A stretch of DNA of 64,000 bases, from contig JBGRQB010000004.1 in assembly GCA_041725875.1 (NCBI GenBank), forward strand, positions 1 through 64,000, written 5' to 3'. A program made the translations under genes and the position numbers. The DNA is from JBGRQB01 sp041725875. GTDB lineage: Bacteria; Bacteroidota; Ignavibacteria; Ignavibacteriales; Melioribacteraceae. Positions within the stretch are counted from its first letter, which is position 1. Each line of letters starts with the position of its first letter. Under the pieces are notes generated by a model that did no database searches, was not told the origin of the DNA, and saw only the letters and a list, made by a program, of their open reading frames with translations. This document shows positions 45,090 to 54,243 of the stretch, one piece after another.

Positions 45090-46278
45090 TATTAAAATAT
45101 TATTTTGGGCAGTTTTCTTTATTGCCGCGCTGATTGGTTGTTCTGAGAGTCCCGGAGATTTGGGCACAGATATTTTAAAAGATGATTTTGGACAGGATGT
45201 AGTTGTTGTTAAAGATTTCAGCACAAGTGATACACCTGTTGATCAAACTTCCGAAGTTTTTGCCGGACCAGATACAATTGCAACTGGTTCCCGGGGAAGA
45301 GTATTGCTAGGAAAACTTGATAATATAAATTCCAAATTTCTAGTTAAATTCAATACTACTTTGCCAGATTCAGTTCTTGTCCCGCTAAAAGATAATAAAC
45401 TTTCAGTCTTATCAGCAAAACTCGAAATAATTCCCGAGATAATTGTTGGTAAAGAAGATATGAACAGCTTTAATTTTGAAGCATTCGAATTAGCTGATAA
45501 GATAAACATTGATATTAAAAAAGATGATCAAATAAATACAGTTAATGGGAATTTTTTAAGTAATATTGTATCAACTGATACAATTATTACTGCTGATATT
45601 GATAAAGATATAATTTCTGAATGGCTTAAAGAAGAACACGGAGACAGTACTGCAAATTACGGAGCTTTATTTTCTCCGGGTGTTTCAAATAATGTGGTAA
45701 GAATTTATTCTTCAATCCTTGTTGATGGTACTTACAATATGAGAATTTCTTATATTGTTAAAAAAACGGAGGAATGGACAGATACTCTAACGTATTTTCC
45801 GCAAGTAACTGTTAATATTGCAGATGGAAATTTACCAAACTATTCCAGTGATGAAATGGCTGTTCAGGGAGGAGTTCCTTCCAGAGCTAATTATTGGTTT
45901 AACAAAGAGCAACTTCCGCAAGAAATTGCAGTTAACAAAGCTACACTGGAATTTTTTGTGAATGAAGAAAGTAGTATTTTAAGAAAAACAAGTTTAGATA
46001 CACTTGAATTGAATTTTTATACAAATGCTGCTAAAGATACGTTAGATTTTGGGCGTGGTACTACGCTTCTTTTAAGGGATAAAGACAATAATTCTTTTAA
46101 AGGAGATGCTACCCAATTTATTCAAAGGATGATTGACAGGGATTATAGTTATGGTTTTAGAATAAAGGCACTAAATGAACATAATAATGTTTCTAAAATT
46201 ATTCTTAAAAACCACCTGGTTTCAGATCCGGCGTTAAAGCCTAAATTGACAATCAAATATTCACAAAAAAACAAGTAG
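45079..46278 (+). CDS. DUF4270 family lipoprotein
   Basis: The start is TTG 45079, because AGGAGG (45067-45072) sits 6 bp before it; an ATG at 45055 lies upstream of that site. It overlaps gmhB by 11 bp. The product has 399 aa, with lipobox 'ALIGC', then 'SESPGDLGTDIL' and a beta-rich body with 'LTIKYSQKNK' at the end. DUF4270 is a Bacteroidota family; from memory it commonly follows glycogen synthase in Flavobacteria. It is probably anchored in the outer membrane. Function is unknown. Confidence 0.85.
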   Translation: MKNSIKILFWAVFFIAALIGCSESPGDLGTDILKDDFGQDVVVVKDFSTSDTPVDQTSEVFAGPDTIATGSRGRVLLGKLDNINSKFLVKFNTTLPDSVLVPLKDNKLSVLSAKLEIIPEIIVGKEDMNSFNFEAFELADKINIDIKKDDQINTVNGNFLSNIVSTDTIITADIDKDIISEWLKEEHGDSTANYGALFSPGVSNNVVRIYSSILVDGTYNMRISYIVKKTEEWTDTLTYFPQVTVNIADGNLPNYSSDEMAVQGGVPSRANYWFNKEQLPQEIAVNKATLEFFVNEESSILRKTSLDTLELNFYTNAAKDTLDFGRGTTLLLRDKDNNSFKGDATQFIQRMIDRDYSYGFRIKALNEHNNVSKIILKNHLVSDPALKPKLTIKYSQKNK

Positions 46279-46283
46279 GTAAA

Positions 46284-47519
46284 ATGAAAACGATTATTAA
46301 AATTTTGTTACTTATTATGATCCCTTCCATTTTATCTGCTGAAGGTGGTGGATCAATATACTCACGTTATGGTGCTGGTGATGTAATACATTACTTTTCA
46401 GCACGCCAGTTAGGATTGGGAGCAATCGGAGTTGCTTCTAATCAGTCAGATTATGTTAACTTTGTAAATCCGGCAAGTTTAAGTAATCTCAAAGTAGTAA
46501 GATTTGAAGCCGGATTAAATGCCTACGGTATGAATATCAAAGGAAATTCGAACAGCGCTTTTTATGCAGGAACAGAGTTTAGTGGCTTTACTATTGGAAT
46601 TCCTTTGGAAAGAGATTTAGGACTTGCATTTGCTTTGGGTATGACTCCGGTTACTTCGGTTCAATACTCAGTGGTTGAAGGGCATAAAGATGATGGTTAC
46701 GCCATAGAATACGCTGGTTCTGGTGGTATTTCAAAAGCTTTTATCAGCGCATCTTACAGGTTGCCTTTTGATTGGGCGATTGGTTTATCATTTAACTATT
46801 TTACCGGCAATATTGAATATTCCTCAACTGTAGATTACAAGTATAATAATAATTACACTACAAGTGTTTTTAAAAAAATAAATAATTATAGAGGAACAGG
46901 TTTTACAATTGGATTGGAATCAGGCGATTTATCTTCTGTTTTTAATTCTGAAAAAATTAGTAATTTTAAGTTAGGATTTGTATTTAACTACACTAAAAAT
47001 CTACCTACTGATACTACATCTATAATTAAACTCAGCAATACTCCGGGAGTGGAAAAAACTGCTTTGATTGAGACTGATCTTCCAATCAGACTCGATGCCG
47101 GGTTGTCTTTTGTGTGGAACGAAAACAAAAGGGTTCTGGCTGATTATACATATTCTCCTTGGGAGAATTATGAATTAGGCGGGAAAAGATTTGATCACTT
47201 GAGAGCTTCAAACAGAGTTGGATTGGGAATTGAATTTCTTGGTTCAAGATCTATGTTTGCTGATTCTTGGGAAAAAATGGATTTTAGAGTTGGTTTCTCT
47301 TATGAAGCTACTCATTTGAAAATAAAAGGTGAAAACATTAATCAGGTTTCATTACACGGTGGTTTTTCATTCCCGATTGGTATGATGAGCACATTTGATT
47401 TTGGTTTGCAGGTCGGACAGAGAGGAACTGAAAACTCCGGATTGATGAAAGAGATGTTTTATAAAGCAAACTTTAGTTTAAGTCTGGGTGAGCTTTGGTT
47501 CATCAGAATAGAACGATAG
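46284..47519 (+). CDS. outer-membrane beta-barrel protein (FadL/OMPP1-like)
   Basis: A 411-aa exported protein: signal peptide at about 1-18 ('LLLIMIPSILSA'), then 'SIYSRYGAGDVIHYFSARQLGLG', and alternating amphipathic strands with aromatic girdles to the end ('SLSLGELWFIRIER'). 'NFVNPASLSNL' resembles the Asn-Pro-Ala motif of FadL/OMPP1-type barrels. It lies 5 bp after the DUF4270 gene. It could be a transport channel partnered with the DUF4270 lipoprotein; that is inference. Confidence 0.8.
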   Translation: MKTIIKILLLIMIPSILSAEGGGSIYSRYGAGDVIHYFSARQLGLGAIGVASNQSDYVNFVNPASLSNLKVVRFEAGLNAYGMNIKGNSNSAFYAGTEFSGFTIGIPLERDLGLAFALGMTPVTSVQYSVVEGHKDDGYAIEYAGSGGISKAFISASYRLPFDWAIGLSFNYFTGNIEYSSTVDYKYNNNYTTSVFKKINNYRGTGFTIGLESGDLSSVFNSEKISNFKLGFVFNYTKNLPTDTTSIIKLSNTPGVEKTALIETDLPIRLDAGLSFVWNENKRVLADYTYSPWENYELGGKRFDHLRASNRVGLGIEFLGSRSMFADSWEKMDFRVGFSYEATHLKIKGENINQVSLHGGFSFPIGMMSTFDFGLQVGQRGTENSGLMKEMFYKANFSLSLGELWFIRIER

Positions 47520-47549
47520 TAATTGATAACAATACATTGGGAGTAGAAA

Positions 47550-48839
47550 GTGAAGAAGATTAAATTAATCTTTTTGATGCTTATGCTAGGTCTTTACGTT
47601 ACAAACAGTTTCGCTAAGACTAACATGATTACTGCTACAGCACAGCAGGACACATTATTGCAGTATTTTAGTCTGTTTTACGAAGACTACAAAAACAAAA
47701 ATTACGAAAGTGCTTTAGAGCCGGGCTGGGTTGTGATGAACGCAGATCCTGCAAAATTTGTACGCCATAAAATTTTCAAAAAAATGGAAACTATCCATTT
47801 TAAACTTTATGATAAAGAAGGCGTATCTGAAGAAGTGAAAAAAGAACTTGCTGATGCCATTATCAAAGTTTATGATAAAGGTATCGAGTTCGATAAAAAG
47901 AAAGAAGCTTACTATACTTTAAAAAAGGCTTACGTGTTGCAGAAATGGCACAAAGCAGATCCTGAAAACTTTATTCCTTTGTATGAAAAAGCATTCAAAT
48001 TGGATGATTCATTTCCGACTCATTACAAAGATATTTTAGGTTTAGTTTATACTCAGTTAGCTGATGACGAAGTTAATGATTATAAAGTAAGAGCTCTTGA
48101 ATTATACTCAAAATTATCAGAAGCAGAACCGGATAATGCTATTTGGATTTCAAGAATTGAAAACCTTGCCGGCGGTGATATTGAGCAGTTAAAAGATATC
48201 AAGAAAAAAGCCTGGGATCTTGACAAAGAAAATCTTGAAAAAGCCTGGGGATATGCAAGTACTTGTATGCGTGACAAAGATTACGAAAAAGCTTTGGAAC
48301 CATTAAACTTCCTTACAACAAAAGCTGCAACTGTTGTTAACTACTGGAAACAACTTGCAAACGCCCAGCAGAAATTAGGAAACACTGATGAAGCAATTGT
48401 TGCTTACAAAAAGCTTATTGAATTACAGCCGGATAATAAAGATTCTTATGTAAATATTGCAATTATTTACAAAGATTTAGGCCAGTATTCTGTTGCAAGA
48501 TCATACTTGCAAAAAGCTATGAAAATAGACGGAAACTGGGCTTATCCAATTTATTTGGAAGCAAATCTTTATGAAGAAGCTGCAAGAGATTGCTCAAGCC
48601 GAAACGGAAAATTAACATTTATGGATAAATGTGTATTTAAATTAGCTGCTAACACTTACAGAAAAGCAGGTACAAAAACTGGTCCTTATGCAAGCGTTGC
48701 TGCTCAGAGAGCAAAAGCATTTGCAACTACGGTTCCATCACAGGAAGATTTCTTCTTTAAAGGTTATAAAGCAAATGCAACTATTAAAATAGAAGGTGCT
48801 TGCTACGGATGGATCGGAAGAACAGTTAAAGCTAAATAA
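47550..48839 (+). CDS. exported tetratricopeptide-repeat protein
   Basis: A 429-aa protein with a GTG start after GGGAGT. A signal peptide covers about 1-22 ('LGLYVTNSFA'). TPR-type helical pairs run through most of the body, clearest at 'WGYASTCMRDKDYEKALEPL', 'ANAQQKLGNTDEAIVAYKKL' and 'AIIYKDLGQYSVARSYLQKA'. The C-terminus contains three Cys. It probably is a periplasmic scaffold. It follows the outer-membrane protein by 30 bp. Confidence 0.82.
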   Translation: MKKIKLIFLMLMLGLYVTNSFAKTNMITATAQQDTLLQYFSLFYEDYKNKNYESALEPGWVVMNADPAKFVRHKIFKKMETIHFKLYDKEGVSEEVKKELADAIIKVYDKGIEFDKKKEAYYTLKKAYVLQKWHKADPENFIPLYEKAFKLDDSFPTHYKDILGLVYTQLADDEVNDYKVRALELYSKLSEAEPDNAIWISRIENLAGGDIEQLKDIKKKAWDLDKENLEKAWGYASTCMRDKDYEKALEPLNFLTTKAATVVNYWKQLANAQQKLGNTDEAIVAYKKLIELQPDNKDSYVNIAIIYKDLGQYSVARSYLQKAMKIDGNWAYPIYLEANLYEEAARDCSSRNGKLTFMDKCVFKLAANTYRKAGTKTGPYASVAAQRAKAFATTVPSQEDFFFKGYKANATIKIEGACYGWIGRTVKAK

Positions 48840-48879
48840 TAATTAACAGATTTAATCTATTTAAATTTTTGGTGAAATA

Positions 48880-50172
48880 ATGTTACAGTATTTGCAAAGA
48901 GATAAAGAAATTCTGGATATTCTCAAGAGAGAAACTGCCCGTCAGGAAGAGGGTATTGAGTTAATTGCTTCTGAAAACTTCACAAGTATGGCTGTTATGG
49001 AAGCAATGGGTTCCACTTTAACTAATAAATATGCCGAAGGTTACCCGGGTAAAAGATATTATGGTGGATGCCAGTTTGTTGATGAAGCTGAAAATTTAGC
49101 TATCGACAGAATTAAAGAAATTTATGGTGCAGAATATGCAAATGTACAGCCTCATAGCGGTTCTCAGGCTAATATGGCTGTTTATATGGCTTTACTAAAA
49201 CCAGGTGACACGGTTCTTGGTTTAAGTCTTGATCACGGTGGCCACCTTACTCACGGTTCACCTGTAAACTTCTCTGGTCAATTATATAACGCAATTGGTT
49301 ATCCTTTGAATGAAAAAGGTTTACTTGATTACAATATAATTGAAGACCTTGCAGTAAAAAATAAACCTAAAATGATTATTGCAGGCGGTAGTGCTTATTC
49401 AAGAGAATGGGATTACAAAAAATTCAGAGAAATAGCTGATAAAGTTGGTGCTTTCTTGATGTGCGATATGGCTCATCCTGCAGGATTAATTGCAAAAGGT
49501 TTGTTAAACAATCCTGTTGAGCATTGTGATGTTGTTACTTCTACAACTCATAAAACTTTAAGAGGCCCTCGCGGCGGTATTATTCTTATGGGAAAAGACA
49601 AAGAAAACCCAATGGGAATTAAAACTCTTAAAGGTGACAGATTAAAACTTATGTCAGAAATTCTTGATGGTATCGTAATGCCTGGTATCCAGGGCGGACC
49701 ATTAATGCACGTTATTATGGCTAAAGCTGTTGCATTTGGCGAAATCCTTGAAGATTCTTTCAAAGATTACGTTGTGCAGGTTAGAGCTAATGCTCAGGCT
49801 ATGGCTAAAAGATTTAACGAACTTGATTACAATATTATTTCAGGCGGAACTGATAACCACTTGATGCTTATCGACTTAAACAACAAAGGTTTAAGTGGTA
49901 AAAAAGCTGAAAGAATTTTAGGTCTTGCCGACATCACCGTAAACAAAAATATGGTTCCTTTCGATACTAGAAGTCCGTTTGTAACAAGTGGTATCAGAGT
50001 TGGTACTCCTGCTGTTACTACTCGCGGAATGAAAGAAGAAGATATGGTTCAGATAGTTGATTTTATGGATAAAGCAATCAAAAACTGTGACGACGAAGCA
50101 GTTCTTGAAACAATTGCAAATGATGTTAAAGCGTTAACTAAAAAATTCCCGTTATACCCGGAATTAGCTTAA
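48880..50172 (+). CDS. glyA: serine hydroxymethyltransferase
   Basis: PLP enzyme converting serine and tetrahydrofolate to glycine and methylene-THF. It has 430 aa, with 'LIASENFTSMAV', 'NKYAEGYPGKRYYGG', 'NVQPHSGSQAN', 'CDMAHPAGLIA' and 'TTHKTLRGPRGG' containing the PLP lysine (Lys225), then 'GGTDNHLMLIDL' and 'TRGMKEEDM'. Length and motifs are complete. Confidence 0.98.
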   Translation: MLQYLQRDKEILDILKRETARQEEGIELIASENFTSMAVMEAMGSTLTNKYAEGYPGKRYYGGCQFVDEAENLAIDRIKEIYGAEYANVQPHSGSQANMAVYMALLKPGDTVLGLSLDHGGHLTHGSPVNFSGQLYNAIGYPLNEKGLLDYNIIEDLAVKNKPKMIIAGGSAYSREWDYKKFREIADKVGAFLMCDMAHPAGLIAKGLLNNPVEHCDVVTSTTHKTLRGPRGGIILMGKDKENPMGIKTLKGDRLKLMSEILDGIVMPGIQGGPLMHVIMAKAVAFGEILEDSFKDYVVQVRANAQAMAKRFNELDYNIISGGTDNHLMLIDLNNKGLSGKKAERILGLADITVNKNMVPFDTRSPFVTSGIRVGTPAVTTRGMKEEDMVQIVDFMDKAIKNCDDEAVLETIANDVKALTKKFPLYPELA

Positions 50173-50195
50173 TCAGATATTAAAAACCAGGAATT

Positions 50196-50942
50196 ATGGA
50201 ATATATAGAAGATACAGGCGAACAGAATGAAAACCATATGTCTTTCCTTGATCATCTTGAAGAATTGCGCTGGCGCATTCTTTATTCCATTATTGGTGTT
50301 GTAATTGGCGCAATAATCGCCTGGATTTTTATCGATTTTCTTGTAGACGGAATTTTATTAAAACCTGCTAAAAAGGTTGATATAAATCTTCAAAATTTAA
50401 AGCCGTTTGGTCAGTTGTTCCTTTATTTGGAAGTTGCACTGATCAGCGGCTTTCTTATTAGCATACCAAATGTTTTTTATCAGTTCTGGAAGTTTATCTC
50501 TCCGGCTCTGACCACAAAAGAGAAAAAATATATTAACGGAATAGTTTTTTTCTCCGCCTTTTGTTTTTTTTCAGGACTCGTATTCGCTTACTACATAATG
50601 CTTCCTGTTACACTTAAATTTGCAATGCAATTCGGCACAGAAGCAATTGAAAACAATTTTGCCATAGCAGAATATATTTCAATTGTGTTTAGTATAATGA
50701 CGGCTGCAGCAGTTATTTTTGAACTGCCGATGTTATCCTTTTTTCTGTCCAGTATCGGTTTGCTAACTACAAAATTTATGCGAAAGTACAGAAAACACGC
50801 AATTGTTGTGATTATGATATTTGCAGCGTTTCTTTCACCCGGCACAGATCCGGTTGCGCAGCTTCTGTTAGCAATTCCCCTTGCTGTTTTGTATGAAATA
50901 AGTATATTTGTGTGTAAAATATTCCAGAGGAAAAGTGCCTGA
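50196..50942 (+). CDS. tatC: twin-arginine translocase subunit TatC
   Basis: Core receptor of the Tat pathway that exports folded proteins. It has 248 aa, with 'MSFLDHLEELRWRILYSI' and the conserved Glu-Leu-Arg, six hydrophobic helices, and 'FYQFWKFISPALTTKEK'. It overlaps the polyprenyl synthase by 8 bp. tatA/tatB are not in the window. Its presence shows Tat export exists, which makes the lack of a Tat signal on the Dms-like catalytic subunit notable. Confidence 0.97.
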   Translation: MEYIEDTGEQNENHMSFLDHLEELRWRILYSIIGVVIGAIIAWIFIDFLVDGILLKPAKKVDINLQNLKPFGQLFLYLEVALISGFLISIPNVFYQFWKFISPALTTKEKKYINGIVFFSAFCFFSGLVFAYYIMLPVTLKFAMQFGTEAIENNFAIAEYISIVFSIMTAAAVIFELPMLSFFLSSIGLLTTKFMRKYRKHAIVVIMIFAAFLSPGTDPVAQLLLAIPLAVLYEISIFVCKIFQRKSA

Positions 50943-51912
50943 TTCACTAAAGAAAATTGCAACACCTGTTAAAGACGAATTAGTTATATTTGACGAAAAA
51001 TTTAAAACCTCACTCCGTTCAGATGTTAAACTACTGAACCTTGTTACAAATTATATTTTGAAACAAAAAGGAAAGAGAGTAAGACCAATACTCGTTTTAC
51101 AAGCCGCAGCACTTTGCGGAGGAGTAAACGATCGTACCTATATTGGAGCTTCACTTGTTGAACTTCTTCACACCGCAACTCTTGTTCACGATGATGTTGT
51201 TGATGATGCTGAAAAAAGAAGAGGTTTGCCCGCACTTAATGCAGTCTGGAAAAACAAAATCTCCATCCTTTTCGGTGATTACCTTCTTTCCCGCGGGCTG
51301 TCGATATCAGTAGATAACAAAGAATTCGACTTCCTCAGTATAATGTCTACCACTGTTAAGCGAATGGCGGAAGGTGAGCTTCTTCAAATTTATAAATCAA
51401 AAAAACTTGATATAGATACAGAAACATATTTCAAAATAATCTCCGATAAAACAGCTTCGCTTCTGTCAACCTGCTGCGAAATAGGTGCTGTCAGCAGTTC
51501 TTCCGATCCTGAAAAGCAGAAAGCAATGAAAGAATATGGTGAAAATCTGGGAATAGCTTTTCAGATTAGAGACGATATACTCGATTACATCGGTTCTTTT
51601 AATCTTTTTGGAAAAGAAGTCGGCGGAGATATTAAAGACAGAAAAATCACACTTCCTTTAATTTATACTCTTGAAAACTCCGATTCAAAAACTCGTAAAG
51701 AGATTTTGAAAAACCTTAAAAAAGGAAGCAAAAATAAAAAAGTAAAAGAGATTATCGAAATGGTTAAATCCTCGGGCGGAATTGACTATGCAGATAAAAT
51801 TGCAAGAGAATATGCACAAAAAGCCAGAGAATGTTTGCAACTTTTTGACGATTCAGAAAATAAAACCGCTTTGCTTGAACTGGTGGATTTTGTTATCGAC
51901 AGAAAAAAATAA
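50935..51912 (+). CDS. polyprenyl diphosphate synthase (trans-type)
   Basis: Elongates isoprenoid chains for menaquinone side chains or carriers. The start is GTG 50935 after AGAGGA, overlapping tatC; an upstream GTG at 50908 lies inside tatC. About 325 aa: 'KQKGKRVRPILVLQAA', first Asp-rich motif 'LVHDDVVDDAEKRRG', 'LFGDYLLSRGL', and second Asp-rich motif 'IRDDILDY' with 'KEVGGDIKDRK'. The small/large residues before the first motif suggest a medium or long chain product, but the length cannot be fixed. Confidence 0.95.
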   Translation: MPDSLKKIATPVKDELVIFDEKFKTSLRSDVKLLNLVTNYILKQKGKRVRPILVLQAAALCGGVNDRTYIGASLVELLHTATLVHDDVVDDAEKRRGLPALNAVWKNKISILFGDYLLSRGLSISVDNKEFDFLSIMSTTVKRMAEGELLQIYKSKKLDIDTETYFKIISDKTASLLSTCCEIGAVSSSSDPEKQKAMKEYGENLGIAFQIRDDILDYIGSFNLFGKEVGGDIKDRKITLPLIYTLENSDSKTRKEILKNLKKGSKNKKVKEIIEMVKSSGGIDYADKIAREYAQKARECLQLFDDSENKTALLELVDFVIDRKK

Positions 51913-51969
51913 CTGCTTTTTGTAAATAAGGGCAATTACTCAACAATAAAGATTAAATCAAATATTTTT

Positions 51970-51977
51970 TATATTTG
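51970..51977 (+). promoter_or_regulatory. possible -7 promoter box upstream of prmC
   Basis: TATATTTG fits TAnnTTTG and lies 31 bp before the prmC ATG in a gap of 96 bp. No clear -33 TTTG was found at the right distance. Confidence 0.35.
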
Positions 51978-52008
51978 AACCTTCTATTATTTATCTGGTT
52001 ACAAATTG

Positions 52009-52866
52009 ATGTTAACTGTACTTGAATCTATAAATTTATCAGCAGAATACCTTGAAAAAAAGGGGATTGAATCTGCCAGAACAAATGCTGAAATGCTTTT
52101 GGCTGATATTCTGGAATGTAAAAGACTCGATCTTTATCTCAAGTTTGACAGACCCCTAAACGAAAAGGAAAAAGACCAGTATCGCGAGTATATTGCCAGA
52201 AGAGGAAAGTTTGAACCATTGCAATATATTTTGGGACACGTAGAGTTTTACGGTGAAGACTTTGATGTTGATGAAAATGTTTTAATTCCGCGACAAGAAA
52301 CCGAAATTCTCGTTGAAACAATTATTGAAAAGTACTCGGATCAGCAAAATTTGAAAATAATGGATATCGGGACAGGTTCCGGAATTATTCCGATACTTCT
52401 TTCAAAACATCTGAATGTTGAAAAAATAACAGCAATTGATATTTCGGAAAAAGCAATTACCACAGCAACAAAAAATATCGCAAAGCATAATTTATCAGAT
52501 AAAATAGAATTAAAACATCTCAATATATTTGAGATCAACAATAATGGACTTGATGAAAAATACGATATTATCGTTTCAAATCCTCCTTATGTTTCAGAAA
52601 CCGAATTCAAAACATTGCAAAAAGAGATAACCGGATTTGAACCTGATCTTGCGGTTACTGATTTTGGTGACGGATATAAATTTTACAAGTTTATAGCTGA
52701 AAACTCTCAAAATTATCTGAATCAAAACGGATCACTCTTTTTTGAACTCGGAAAAGATCAGGATGAAAAAGTAAAAGGTTTTATGCAGAGCAGCGGATTT
52801 GATAATATTTGTCTTACAAAAGATTATCTCGATATTAACAGAGTAATTTCAGGTGAAAAAAGATGA
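52009..52866 (+). CDS. prmC: peptide chain release factor N5-glutamine methyltransferase
   Basis: Methylates the GGQ glutamine of release factors. ATG 52009 is chosen (a TTG sits directly before it), giving 285 aa. The N-terminal helical domain includes 'ARTNAEMLLADILECKRLDLY'. The SAM core has 'LIPRQETEILVE', 'IMDIGTGSGIIPILL', 'ITAIDISEKAI' and the catalytic 'VSNPPYVSE'. The stop overlaps the dtd start (ATGA). Confidence 0.96.
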   Translation: MLTVLESINLSAEYLEKKGIESARTNAEMLLADILECKRLDLYLKFDRPLNEKEKDQYREYIARRGKFEPLQYILGHVEFYGEDFDVDENVLIPRQETEILVETIIEKYSDQQNLKIMDIGTGSGIIPILLSKHLNVEKITAIDISEKAITTATKNIAKHNLSDKIELKHLNIFEINNNGLDEKYDIIVSNPPYVSETEFKTLQKEITGFEPDLAVTDFGDGYKFYKFIAENSQNYLNQNGSLFFELGKDQDEKVKGFMQSSGFDNICLTKDYLDINRVISGEKR

Positions 52867-53315
52867 GAGCTTTGGTGCAGAGAGTAACCGAAGGGGGAGT
52901 GGATATTCCTCCGGAAAATTATAGTCGCTCAATCGGAAAAGGAATGGTTATTCTTCTTGGAGTTAAAGAAGAAGATACAATGGAAGATGTTGAATTTGTT
53001 GCCGATAAATGTTGTAATCTTCGCATTTTTGAAGATGAAAACGGAAAAATGAATATCTCCCTTAAAGATGTAAATGGCGAAGTTCTGGTGATTTCGCAGT
53101 TTACCCTTTACGGTAATGCGAGAAAGGGGAACAGACCCAGTTTTGATGCAGCTGCCAGACCGGAAAAAGCAAACGAACTTTATGAAAAATTTGTTGAAAG
53201 AATTAAACAAAATATTGGTGAAGATAAGGTTCAGACCGGCATTTTTGCTGCAATGATGAGTGTTAAAATAATTAACGACGGTCCGGTCACAATTTTAGTA
53301 GAATCTAAGGAATAA
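52863..53315 (+). CDS. dtd: D-aminoacyl-tRNA deacylase
   Basis: Removes D-amino acids from tRNAs. It has 150 aa, the usual length. 'MRALVQRVTEGGVDI', 'ILLGVKEEDT', 'VADKCCNLRIFEDENGKMN', 'SQFTLYGNARKGNRPSFDAAA' and the cross-subunit 'IINDGPVTILVES' are family motifs. Confidence 0.96.
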   Translation: MRALVQRVTEGGVDIPPENYSRSIGKGMVILLGVKEEDTMEDVEFVADKCCNLRIFEDENGKMNISLKDVNGEVLVISQFTLYGNARKGNRPSFDAAARPEKANELYEKFVERIKQNIGEDKVQTGIFAAMMSVKIINDGPVTILVESKE

Positions 53316-53317
53316 AT

Positions 53318-54220
53318 TTGTCAAAAGTTTTAATGATATTTCTGGACGGAGTCGGGATAGGGCAAAAAGATCCTGAGATTAATCCGTTTTTTAAATATAA
53401 GTTCAAACTTTTCTCCGATTTCTTTGGGGAAACTCCTTCACTCGAAAATCAATATCTGGAAAAGAAAGGAACATATCTTTTTCCGGTTGATCCCATTATG
53501 GAAGTTGAAGGATTGCCACTCAGCGGTACCGGACAAACATCAATTTTCTGCGGAATAAACGCGCAAAAGAAAATTGGTCAGCATTTCGGACCCTTTCCTT
53601 ACTCAACATTAATTCCAGATATTAAAGAAAAAAATATCTTCAAAGAGTTTTTGAACAGAAACAAAAAAGTATCATTTGCAAATGCTTATCCCAAAGTATT
53701 TTTCGATTACATCAATTCAGGGAAAAAGCGACTTAGTGTAACTTCTCTTAGTTGTCTGTTAAGCGGAGTGCAGTTGTATAAAGCTGCTGAATTACACCGT
53801 GGAAAGGCTCTCAGCGCTGAAATAACCAATTTTAGATGGGTAGGCAAGCTAAATTACAAAATGCCTGTTATACGTCCGGAAACAGCTGCGAGAAGATTAT
53901 TAAAAATGAACGATAAAAACGATTTTACACTTTTTGAGTTTTTCTTTAGCGACCACCTCGGGCACGGACGCTTAAAGGATGAAATGGAATATATTCTCGA
54001 TTCGCTTGATCGTTTTCTGCTTTATCTCCTTGAAAATGTTGACAGCGATACAACTTTACTAATTTGTTCCGATCACGGTAATCTGGAAGATTTATCTGTT
54101 AAGTCACACACACTTAATCCTTCTATGACTATCGCTGCCGGGAAAAATGCTAAAAGTGTGTCGGAAAAAATAAAAGATTTATCACAAATTAAAGAGGTTT
54201 TATTGGAGGTCATAAATTAA
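53318..54220 (+). CDS. alkaline-phosphatase-superfamily metalloenzyme
   Basis: A 300-aa protein with a TTG start two bases after dtd. The metal-dependent phosphatase/phosphomutase fold is shown by 'LMIFLDGVGIG' (first metal Asp), 'PLSGTGQTS' (the nucleophile Thr/Ser position), 'FFFSDHLGHG' and 'LLICSDHGNLEDLSVKSHT' (metal Asp-His ligands, second His). These motifs resemble cofactor-independent phosphoglycerate mutase and phosphopentomutase, but the protein is much shorter and lacks the mutase insert. The substrate is unknown. It probably shares an operon with prmC, dtd and comEC. Confidence 0.85.
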   Translation: MSKVLMIFLDGVGIGQKDPEINPFFKYKFKLFSDFFGETPSLENQYLEKKGTYLFPVDPIMEVEGLPLSGTGQTSIFCGINAQKKIGQHFGPFPYSTLIPDIKEKNIFKEFLNRNKKVSFANAYPKVFFDYINSGKKRLSVTSLSCLLSGVQLYKAAELHRGKALSAEITNFRWVGKLNYKMPVIRPETAARRLLKMNDKNDFTLFEFFFSDHLGHGRLKDEMEYILDSLDRFLLYLLENVDSDTTLLICSDHGNLEDLSVKSHTLNPSMTIAAGKNAKSVSEKIKDLSQIKEVLLEVIN

Positions 54221-54243
54221 GAGACTTTCCTGTTGTAAAAGTC

